Part shown: positions 1 through 5,538 of the stretch, piece after piece | How the letters are laid out: every line of letters starts with the position of its first letter | How positions within the stretch are numbered: the first letter of the stretch is position 1 | NCBI GenBank assembly: GCA_027073875.1 | Contig: JALTEO010000041.1 | Coordinates: 1-12,163 of the forward strand | Direction: 5' to 3' | DNA from: Bacteroidales bacterium | GTDB taxonomy: Bacteria; Bacteroidota; Bacteroidia; Bacteroidales; JALTDM01 | DNA: 12,163 nt | Program-made: the position numbers and the translations under genes | Notes under the pieces: generated by a model | What the model saw: only the letters and a program-made list of their open reading frames with translations | Databases searched by the model: none | Told to the model about the DNA's origin: nothing

Positions 1-2
1 TT

Positions 3-386
3 ATTGAACCATCTAAAAAGACACCAAAGGTCATTATTGATCCGGAAAAATGTTACATTGAAATATCCGGAAATTCTTTACCTGAAAATGTTCGTGACTT
101 TTTTTATCCATTAATTGATCAAATTAAAGAAGTAGTTAAAAAATGGGAAAAAGAAAATCCTGAGAAGGTGATTCTTTCCATTAAATTAAATTATTTCAAC
201 TCTGCCTCTGCTAAATTTTTGTATGATATAATTAGTACTGTCGTCTTTTTAAAAGATGCCAATATCCCTGTAAGCGTTGACTGGCATTTTGAAGATGGTG
301 ATTACGACCTAAAAGAAGCAGGCGAAGAATTATCAGAAATGATAGAATATCCGTTTAATTATATTGTTTTTGAAGCAGACAACTAA
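3..386 (+). CDS. SiaC-family regulatory phosphoprotein (DUF1987), 5' end outside window
   Basis: Reading the frame back from the stop at 384-386 gives 127 residues open to the left edge, so the start lies just outside the window, probably about five residues upstream. The visible start at GTG 168 is internal. The protein shows the hallmarks of DUF1987/SiaC: an N-terminal KTPKV stretch, a GNSLPEN motif (about residues 23-29), and the core NYFNSASAK (about 63-71). In Pseudomonas SiaC a threonine in this core is phosphorylated by the kinase SiaB and dephosphorylated by the PP2C-type phosphatase SiaA, and SiaC controls a diguanylate cyclase. Here the equivalent cluster carries serines. It is a small cytoplasmic switch protein with no signal peptide. 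Partner kinase and phosphatase genes would be expected upstream, outside the window. The stop overlaps the convergent DUF2147 stop by 4 bp. The family call is confident; the output pathway is unknown. Confidence 0.88.
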   Translation: MEPSKKTPKVIIDPEKCYIEISGNSLPENVRDFFYPLIDQIKEVVKKWEKENPEKVILSIKLNYFNSASAKFLYDIISTVVFLKDANIPVSVDWHFEDGDYDLKEAGEELSEMIEYPFNYIVFEADN

Positions 387-829
387 TTTTTCACTCTGTG
401 CCACACAGATGTTCTTCCTATTAAACTAATACCTATATATCCTCTTAGCGAAAGTACATCTTTCCCTTTTAGCTCTATATTGGCATCGTAAGTTTTTCCT
501 GATTTTGGATCATAGATAGTTCCGTCACTCCAAAATAATCCTTTTTTATAAACAAAGTCTTTCATAATAACTAGTCCTAAAATCTTGCGGCGGCGAAGTG
601 AAGGTTTAGGATTCTTATCATCTACCTTGGGATGTCCTTTCTTGTTATTCGGTTCTTTTAACCAAATGATTCTTCCAAAAATCTTCCCATGTTCCTCAAA
701 AATATTAATAATAGCATCGCCATCCTCGCTCAACCATTTGCCTTTGAGTAATTTATTATACTTTACTTCCTGTGCATGAGTTACTCCCACAAAAAATATA
801 GGCAATAATAAAATAATTAGCTTTTTCAT
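383..829 (-). CDS. Exported DUF2147 family protein
   Basis: A 148-residue protein with an N-terminal signal peptide (hydrophobic residues about 4-17, predicted cleavage A19|Q20). The mature part carries the DUF2147 signature in order: GKW near 30-32; GRIIWLKEP (52-60); a DDKNPKPSLRRRKILGL stretch (70-86); W-DG-IYDPKSGKTY (100-114); and a C-terminal LRGY...GRTSVWHR (128-145). Members are small secreted beta-rich proteins of unsettled function, common in Bacteroidota and Proteobacteria and often co-regulated with envelope stress or lipid genes. The ATG at 827-829 puts the signal peptide at the very N-terminus, so the start is secure. No exact TAnnTTTG box is present upstream; only a weak TATTTTTC lies close to the start. 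Its 3' end overlaps the SiaC-family gene's stop. The family call is strong; no biochemical role can be read from the sequence. Confidence 0.9.
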   Translation of the reverse strand: MKKLIILLLPIFFVGVTHAQEVKYNKLLKGKWLSEDGDAIINIFEEHGKIFGRIIWLKEPNNKKGHPKVDDKNPKPSLRRRKILGLVIMKDFVYKKGLFWSDGTIYDPKSGKTYDANIELKGKDVLSLRGYIGISLIGRTSVWHRVKN

Positions 830-1000
830 AATGTTTATATTTTAATTTTAGAAAAATATTCGTAAAGTTTCAATATAACTTTGAGATTCTTCACTGCTCC
901 TTCGCTTTGCTCATGATAACATTTTTTAGAATGACAGCTTTCTCGGGTTTTGCAAAGGTTTCATTTTTAACTATTTTCATAATCTTATTTGTTGATTAAC
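830..1000. other. Intergenic spacer with a degenerate dispersed-repeat remnant
   Basis: The spacer lies between two leftward genes and holds no credible ORF. Positions 885-935 contain phrases such as CTTCGCTTTGCTCA and AGAATGACAG. These resemble the short 'gattctt...gaatgaca' intergenic repeats often seen in Bacteroidota, and also the arms of the palindromic element at 4141-4269 in this window. No exact promoter box for the DUF2147 gene is visible. Confidence 0.4.
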
Positions 1001-1591
1001 TTATTCTATGGAGCCCCTAAAAGCACCTGAGAAATATACATTTATTTTTAATCCCACAATCGGATAATATTGGTTCCATTCGGCATAACCGTTTAGACCG
1101 AATCCGATGTCGTAAAATATTTTCCATTCGTAATCAGCAGAAATCCTAATCCCCGGCACAGAAAAACCTCTATACCATTTTTTATTTAAAGAATCGGTTT
1201 CCCAGTAAGTACTGCCATAAGCATACGAAACACCGAGAAATATATCCATATTTCTGTTAATTGTCTCCTTGCGAAAACCATACATTATATATATGTCATT
1301 TAATTTCTGGTAAGAACGGTTCAGAAAAAACTGATCGCTCGACAGGTGATATCCTGCCTGAAAAAATTGATTTACGACACGAAAAACATAACCTACCTCT
1401 CCCGAAGTTTCTACCTCCGTATTTTTGATATTGTAACTTTTCCCGACAGAAAGCAACAAGTAATTGCTGTAAGGACGATAAATTTTATCTTCAATTACAG
1501 TATCCTCGCGAGTAAACTGAGCAAACAATGGGGTTGCTCCAACAATCAATAGTAGTGAGAAGAAAACTATCTTAGTGAAAAATGGTTTCAT
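1001..1591 (-). CDS. Secreted barrel-like outer-membrane protein, family not recognised
   Basis: The frame is open from 1621, but I choose the ATG at 1589-1591 (MKPFFTKIVFF). This start gives a normal signal peptide (cleavage about A24|Q25) and lies downstream of a promoter whose -7 box sits inside the longer reading; an ATG at 1621 would be upstream of the transcription start. The 196-residue product is rich in alternating aromatic and polar residues (NYLLLSVGKSYNI, GEVGYVFRV, QAGYHLS, DIFLGVSYAYGSTYW, DIGFGLNGYAEW, PIVGLKINVYFSG). This pattern fits a small eight-strand-like beta-barrel, and the final strand ends close to the C-terminus. I cannot assign a family beyond 'outer-membrane beta-barrel-like'. 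It is probably monocistronic, with 171 bp to the next gene. Confidence 0.75.
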   Translation of the reverse strand: MKPFFTKIVFFSLLLIVGATPLFAQFTREDTVIEDKIYRPYSNYLLLSVGKSYNIKNTEVETSGEVGYVFRVVNQFFQAGYHLSSDQFFLNRSYQKLNDIYIMYGFRKETINRNMDIFLGVSYAYGSTYWETDSLNKKWYRGFSVPGIRISADYEWKIFYDIGFGLNGYAEWNQYYPIVGLKINVYFSGAFRGSIE

Positions 1592-1608
1592 CAAAAAATT
1601 TAATGAGG

Positions 1609-1639
1609 CAAATTTACTCAAAATAATTATTGGGGCAAA
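1609..1639 (-). promoter_or_regulatory. Bacteroidota-type promoter for the barrel-like gene
   Basis: On the minus strand there is TTTG (1636-1639) and then, exactly 19 bp later, TAAATTTG (1609-1616). This matches the -33 TTTG / -7 TAnnTTTG consensus and spacing known for the primary Bacteroides sigma factor. Transcription would begin near 1602, giving a leader of about ten bases before the ATG at 1591. Confidence 0.75.
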
Positions 1640-1663
1640 GACTTCCTTAAAACCTATGGCACA

Positions 1664-1745
1664 AATTATTAATTATTAATTACGAACTACGCACTATGAA
1701 CTACGCACTACAAACTAAACCTATTAATTGTAAATTGTTAATTAC
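1664..1745. repeat. AT-rich intergenic repeat with two direct 13-bp copies
   Basis: GAACTACGCACTA occurs at 1684-1696 and again at 1698-1710 (14-bp period). It is flanked on both sides by TTAATTATTAATTA-like sequence (about 1666-1682 and 1720-1745) that is itself nearly self-complementary. The stretch lies in the divergent spacer between the barrel-like gene and the MORN_2 gene, upstream of both promoters. It resembles the short 'aattacgaattacga' repeats seen between Bacteroidota genes; no function is evident. Confidence 0.5.
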
Positions 1746-1844
1746 ATATGTTTACCTTCTCACAATCAAACCTATTTGCTAATATATCAACATCTTGTTA
1801 ATAAAGAAATAAACTTCTCTTACTTCCGGTTAAGATAAAAACAA

Positions 1845-1852
1845 TAAATTTG
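1845..1852 (+). promoter_or_regulatory. -7 box (TAAATTTG) for the MORN_2 repeat gene
   Basis: An exact TAnnTTTG match lies 31 bp upstream of the chosen ATG at 1884, predicting transcription start near 1859. No clear TTTG is found at the -33 position, so it may need an activator or be moderate in strength. It argues against using the TTG at 1860 as the start codon, because that would leave almost no leader. Confidence 0.5.
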
Positions 1853-1883
1853 CTACCCATTGAAAATCAAAATTCTAAAAAAA

Positions 1884-4133
1884 ATGAAAAGCATTGGTTT
1901 CTTAATTTTGTCCCTTTTAATCGTTGTAAGTGCTTCATCTCAAGTAAAACTGGAAAATCTGGAATTACGAAGTGATGGTTTGTATTACCTCAAAGGTGAA
2001 ACAACGCCTTACTCCGGAAAAATTGAAGATTATTGGAAACCGGATACTCTTAAATATCAAGGTGTTTTGAAAAATGGTAAGTTTGATAAAGTTTATTCAG
2101 AATGGAACAATATTTATGTCAAAACGCTGGAAATTCATTATAAAGAAGGTGTGAAAAACGGTCTTTATACCGAATGGTACGACTATGGACAAATTAAGCA
2201 ACAAGGAAATTACAAAAATGACCGTCGTGTTGGCGAATGGGTAGAATGGGATGTATATGGAAAACATCAAAAAAATCCGAAGTACGAAACCGTAACAGAA
2301 TGGTACGATAAAAAACGGAAAAAACTGGAAGGAACCAACAAAGACGGTAAAAAAGAAAGCTTATGGATTTATTACGATGAAAATGGCAACATCGAAAAAA
2401 AAGAGATGTACCACAATGGCAAGAAAAACGGACCTACAGAATATTTTGATAATAATGGTTGTAAAATTAAAGAAGAAAATTACTCAGAAGGCATTTTAAA
2501 TGGTGCTTATAACGAATATTATCAATCGTGCAATAAAAAACTTTCCGGATTTTACAAAAACGGAAAAAAAGACAGTACTTGGACATTTTATGACGCTAAA
2601 GGAAACGAAACAGGGAAAACAACCTATAAAACCATAACCCACCTATTTCCATCGGGACTTCCACAAGAAGAACAATCTTTCGTAAACGGGAAAAAAGACG
2701 GTGTGTGGAAATGGTGGTACGATAACGGTCAAGAAAAATTTCAAGAAGTATATAAAAATGGAAAAGCTGACGGGCAATGGATTTCATGGTACGATAACGG
2801 CGAAAAAAAAGAAGTTACCAACTATAAAAATGGCATAAAACAAGGAAAATATCAAAAGTTTTATGCCAGCGGACAAGTTGAAGAAGAAACAACCTATAAT
2901 AACGGTAAGATTGATGGTATTTTTACAAAATATTACGAAGATGGTAAAAAGAAACAACAAATATCTTTTAAAATGGGTGAAAAAATAGGCACCCAGCAAG
3001 AATGGTATGACAACGGACAAAAACTATTTGTTGGTACCTGTGCCAACGGAAAGCTAAATGGAACAGGGACTTTCTTCTATCAAAACGGAAAGAAAAAAAT
3101 GGAAGGCAACTATGTCAATGACCGTAAAGAAGGAAAATGGAAATCGTGGGACCAACAAGGAAACCCGCTGCCTGATGTTACTTACAAAACTTATATGGAG
3201 AAATATAAAAGTGGTGCGATACTCTCACTTGGTACTTATCGTGATGGAAAACAAGATGGTAAATGGATTTGGTACTATGAAAATGGAAATATTAAAGCTA
3301 TTGAAAATTATGACAACGGTAAATATTCAGGGCAAATGTTAGGTTATTATCCTAATGGAAACAAAGCATATACAGGACAATTTCACAATGGTAAGAAAAC
3401 AGGAAAAATCATTAATTGGTATCCGAATCGTCAGAAGAAAAGTGTTAAAATTTACAACCAAGGCGTCAAAGACGGAAAATTCCAGTCATGGTATAAAAAC
3501 GGACAATTAAAAACAGATGTACTTTATATATCAGATAAAACTGAAGGATTATTCCGAGCATGGTATGACAACGGACAAATGAAAGAAAAAGGCAATTTCG
3601 TAGGAGGGAAGAAAGATGGGAAATGGCAATCGTGGTATAAAAACGGGCAACAAAAATCCGAAGAGTTTTATCGTATGGGAAAAAAAGAGGGTACATCTAC
3701 TTCGTGGTTCGAAAACGGAAATATTTCTATGGAAACGACCTATAAAAATGATTTAATTGACGGAGAATCAACAGAATATTATGAAAACGGGAAAAAGAAA
3801 TCTCAAGTTACCTATGTGGCGGGAAAAAAACATGGCAAATTTATGGAATGGTACAAAGACGGAAAAATACATATTACGGGTAACTATAAATATGGGAAAG
3901 AAAACGGACAATGGATAGAATACTATCCCAACTCACAGCAATCAAGCTCAGGAACTTATGTTAATGGGAAGAAAACCGGCAGATGGACATATTTTTACAA
4001 AACCGGTAAAAAAAACCGTACAGGTATCTACAAAAATGACAAAAAAATAGGCATTTGGATAGAATATAATCTCAAGGGCGAAGTAACTAATAGAAAAACT
4101 TATACGAATCCATTACCTAAATCAATGAAATAG
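1884..4133 (+). CDS. Exported giant MORN_2 / YwqK-type repeat protein
   Basis: A 749-residue protein. I prefer the ATG at 1884 over the TTG at 1860 because it gives a compact signal peptide (residues 1-19, cleavage before Q20). Nearly all of the rest consists of about 27 repeats, mostly 24 residues, of the form xWxxWYxNGxxKxxxxYxNGKKxG (for example WYDNGQ and WYKNGQ cores). This is the MORN_2 pattern, PF07661, that databases often label 'YwqK family antitoxin'. Three units (about residues 115-157, 229-270 and 433-474) are extended to about 42 residues by an extra half repeat and divide the array into blocks. There is no catalytic domain or C-terminal sorting domain. An exported beta-repeat scaffold or binding surface fits better than an antitoxin, but partner and role are unknown. 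It is probably monocistronic, with a palindromic element starting 8 bp after the stop. Confidence 0.9.
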   Translation: MKSIGFLILSLLIVVSASSQVKLENLELRSDGLYYLKGETTPYSGKIEDYWKPDTLKYQGVLKNGKFDKVYSEWNNIYVKTLEIHYKEGVKNGLYTEWYDYGQIKQQGNYKNDRRVGEWVEWDVYGKHQKNPKYETVTEWYDKKRKKLEGTNKDGKKESLWIYYDENGNIEKKEMYHNGKKNGPTEYFDNNGCKIKEENYSEGILNGAYNEYYQSCNKKLSGFYKNGKKDSTWTFYDAKGNETGKTTYKTITHLFPSGLPQEEQSFVNGKKDGVWKWWYDNGQEKFQEVYKNGKADGQWISWYDNGEKKEVTNYKNGIKQGKYQKFYASGQVEEETTYNNGKIDGIFTKYYEDGKKKQQISFKMGEKIGTQQEWYDNGQKLFVGTCANGKLNGTGTFFYQNGKKKMEGNYVNDRKEGKWKSWDQQGNPLPDVTYKTYMEKYKSGAILSLGTYRDGKQDGKWIWYYENGNIKAIENYDNGKYSGQMLGYYPNGNKAYTGQFHNGKKTGKIINWYPNRQKKSVKIYNQGVKDGKFQSWYKNGQLKTDVLYISDKTEGLFRAWYDNGQMKEKGNFVGGKKDGKWQSWYKNGQQKSEEFYRMGKKEGTSTSWFENGNISMETTYKNDLIDGESTEYYENGKKKSQVTYVAGKKHGKFMEWYKDGKIHITGNYKYGKENGQWIEYYPNSQQSSSGTYVNGKKTGRWTYFYKTGKKNRTGIYKNDKKIGIWIEYNLKGEVTNRKTYTNPLPKSMK

Positions 4134-4140
4134 TTTATTG

Positions 4141-4269
4141 AGACCTTTTCAAAACCCCAAAAAGTTGTTTGTCGTCATTCCGAACTTGTTTCGGAATCTG
4201 CTGATAATATGTGAATTATAAATTCTGAAATGAATTCAGTATGACAAAATCAGAAATTTTGAAAGGTCT
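4141..4269. mobile_element. MITE-like 129-bp palindromic element
   Basis: The ends are inverted repeats: AGACCTTTTCAAAA (4141-4154) and TTTTGAAAGGTCT (4257-4269), differing by one T. Inside, TCATTCCGAACTTGTTTC (4175 on) pairs with the complement of the segment ending near 4244, so the element is a long imperfect palindrome. TTATT occurs just outside each end (4135-4139 and 4271-4275), each separated from the element by one base, and could be a target duplication. It encodes nothing. Starting 8 bp after the MORN_2 stop, it would also form a hairpin at that mRNA's 3' end. Whether it is a transposable MITE or a REP-like palindrome cannot be settled from one copy. Confidence 0.55.
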
Positions 4270-4320
4270 ATTATTTAGAATCCTTCTTGCTTTGCTACCG
4301 TAAGAATTTTTCCGTGTGCT

Positions 4321-4347
4321 AACCCACTGCCCAAATCAATGAAATAA
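4321..4347 (+). pseudogene. Fossil 3' end of a MORN_2-protein paralog (NPLPKSMK-stop)
   Basis: Read in frame, these 27 bases encode NPLPKSMK followed by a stop, exactly the last eight residues of the neighbouring repeat protein (4107-4133). The two DNA segments differ at five positions, all synonymous: AAT/AAC, TTA/CTG (two changes), CCT/CCC and TAG/TAA. That pattern suggests a once-functional diverged copy rather than recent duplication of the DNA. Upstream in the same frame a stop appears at 4276-4278, and the intervening residues only faintly resemble the last repeat, so the body of the copy is lost or scrambled. Confidence 0.5.
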
Positions 4348-4469
4348 TTTGTCGGTGTTTCAGTCTCAATAAATTTATTTGTTTAGAAATACAGCTTTTT
4401 CACAGCTTGTCCCTATTGGAATTGTATCGTGTGATTTCTTGTTCTTTCCCGTCATTTCGAACTGTTTAT

Positions 4470-4490
4470 CCTCGAAACTTTGTTTCGGGG
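4470..4490. repeat. REP-like hairpin
   Basis: CCTCGAAA (4470-4477) pairs with TTTCGGGG (4483-4490) around a CTTTG loop, with one G-T pair. The core resembles the arms of the 4141-4269 element. Confidence 0.45.
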
Positions 4491-4518
4491 ATTGGGCTTC
4501 TTTATCCAAATGCCTTGA

Positions 4519-4620
4519 GGGTTGAGATACTCGTTTCCCGAGCAAGTTCGAGGACAAATGCACGGGTATGTTTCATTTTTTTTCTTACTACATTCCCAAC
4601 TCGATTGGGAATCTCAACCC
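4519..4620. repeat. Nested inverted repeat with an internal perfect hairpin
   Basis: The outer arms GGGTTGAGAT (4519-4528) and ATCTCAACCC (4611-4620) are perfect complements. Inside the right arm's approach, ATTCCCAA (4592-4599) pairs perfectly with TTGGGAAT (4605-4612) around CTCGA. This looks like paired REP-type elements in opposite orientation. Confidence 0.55.
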
Positions 4621-4639
4621 AAGTTCCGCACAGACAAAG

Positions 4640-4659
4640 ATACCCGCTTTCGCGGGTAT
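4640..4659. repeat. Perfect 8-bp GC-rich hairpin
   Basis: ATACCCGC (4640-4647) and GCGGGTAT (4652-4659) form a perfect stem with a TTTC tetraloop. A related single arm, ACGGGTAT, lies at 4562-4569. There is no U-tract after it, so it is more likely a dispersed palindrome than a terminator. Confidence 0.55.
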
Positions 4660-4696
4660 GTACAGAAAAGAAGTGGGGATGTTTTTAACCTGCTTT

Positions 4697-4728
4697 ATTC
4701 ATACAAGAATGTAATAAATTGTATGAAT
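4697..4728. repeat. 10-bp perfect inverted repeat, 12-nt loop
   Basis: ATTCATACAA (4697-4706) and TTGTATGAAT (4719-4728) are exact complements separated by 12 bases. An outer partial match, CTTTATTCAT (4693-4702) against ATGAATAAAG (4734-4743), shares the same sequence, so alternative pairings exist. It could be an operator-like site or a terminator-like structure in the convergent spacer; no U-tract is present. Confidence 0.45.
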
Positions 4729-4853
4729 GTGTGATGAATAAAGGGAGGGCAAAGCAGGAAATTCCGGTTTAGAAATACCCAAATCAGGGGTTTTGTAAAA
4801 TTCAAAATTTGTTGGTATTTCTTAATAGTAGAAAATTCTGTGATTTTTTGGGG

Positions 4854-5405
4854 TTAATGGTTTAAAACATAACCAATATTAATTTCAAACATAATTGGAT
4901 AAAAACCATAATTGTCCTTTGTATCCATATATAATTGAGGACCTAAATCAAAAATAAGTAGTATCCTTTTTATACTTCGTTGAATTCCCCATGTTGGTCC
5001 CACAGCAAAATCAATATTATCAGTTCTTACCAAACTACTGCCATAATTCTTTCCTCTTCCAACTAACCTAATTCCTAAAAAATTACCCGAATCATACAAC
5101 ATATTCTTATTTTTTCGAATGCGTCTTTCATTATCATAAATATACCTATAATGCATATCAAAGAAAGATGATAGAAACAAGGCAGTATTTGTCTGAATCA
5201 TAGTTAGTTCAGGATATGACATTAAAATCCCATAACCAAGATTAACAGATATCTTCGACTTATCAGATATAGAATATTCATAAACAAAACCCGGATTAAC
5301 TATATTCAAAACAAAAAGATGTTTTGTTTTAGATGTGTTTTGTCCAAAAACCGAATTCATCCCACATATCACAAGACTCATTATAATTGCTACATAGTTT
5401 CTCAT
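4854..5405 (-). CDS. Secreted barrel-like outer-membrane protein, family not recognised
   Basis: A 183-residue protein with a signal peptide (cleavage near G21|Q22). The mature part begins with a strand motif (HLFVLNIVNPGFVYEYSIS) followed by alternating strands (SKISVNLGYGILM, LFLSSFFDMHYRYIYD, LGIRLVGRG, IDFAVGPTWGIQ, ILLIFDLGPQLYMD). It ends on a barrel-like strand (FEINIGYVLNH). This suggests a small outer-membrane or OmpA-barrel-like protein, but I cannot name a family. It differs in sequence from the barrel-like protein at 1001-1591. The ATG at 5403-5405 lies about 15 bases from the predicted transcription start and gives a normal signal peptide, so the start is good. Downstream is the palindrome-rich spacer; upstream, 133 bp separate it from the VanX-like gene on the same strand. 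Confidence 0.75.
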   Translation of the reverse strand: MRNYVAIIMSLVICGMNSVFGQNTSKTKHLFVLNIVNPGFVYEYSISDKSKISVNLGYGILMSYPELTMIQTNTALFLSSFFDMHYRYIYDNERRIRKNKNMLYDSGNFLGIRLVGRGKNYGSSLVRTDNIDFAVGPTWGIQRSIKRILLIFDLGPQLYMDTKDNYGFYPIMFEINIGYVLNH

Positions 5406-5426
5406 AACTACCTATTCTTTGAAGCA

Positions 5427-5434
5427 CAAATATA
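5427..5434 (-). promoter_or_regulatory. -7 box (TATATTTG) for the 4854-5405 gene
   Basis: An exact TAnnTTTG on the minus strand, 21 bp upstream of the start codon. No TTTG is seen at the -33 spacing. It suggests this gene has its own promoter and need not depend on read-through from the VanX-like gene. Confidence 0.5.
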
Positions 5435-5538
5435 CATATTCATTTGAGATTCTTTTTTATTCATCCAAAAAAAATTCAACATTTATCCAATACCTTTAAC
5501 TTCTCACCTTCAACCATCGTATTACAAATAAATTCAAC

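Larger units (their letters stand above)
4134..4853. other. 720-bp gene-free, palindrome-rich spacer
   Basis: No convincing gene lies here between the convergent MORN_2 and barrel-like genes. The two plus-strand frames around 4407-4734 lack a signal or family motif, contain hairpin repeats, and overlap each other. From left to right the spacer holds a 129-bp inverted-repeat element, a fossil of a gene end, a run of REP-like hairpins (4470-4659), a 10-bp perfect inverted repeat (4697-4728), and about 110 bp of plain AT-rich sequence before the next gene's stop. Confidence 0.7.

Noticed and set aside
1684..1710. CRISPR array
   Set aside because: There are only two 13-bp copies one base apart, with no spacers and no cas genes in the window.
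3058..3342. 94-codon frame within the MORN_2 gene
   Set aside because: It is an out-of-frame shadow of the repeats; the real frame is continuous and repeat-structured throughout.
1884..4133. Toxin-antitoxin module based on the YwqK-type repeats
   Set aside because: The protein is exported and very long, and no small toxin-like gene lies next to it.
4375..4563. Minus-strand 62-codon frame in the spacer
   Set aside because: It overlaps the repeats, has no promoter box or recognisable motif, and sits antisense to equally weak frames.
4640..4659. Intrinsic terminator
   Set aside because: The stem is strong but no T-tract follows on either strand, and related single arms nearby suggest a dispersed palindrome.
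4407..4734. Two overlapping plus-strand frames (93 and 70 codons) in the gene-free spacer
   Set aside because: They cross the REP-like hairpins, have no signal peptide or family motif, and their composition (many Cys, Phe, Arg and Ser) looks like translated palindromes.
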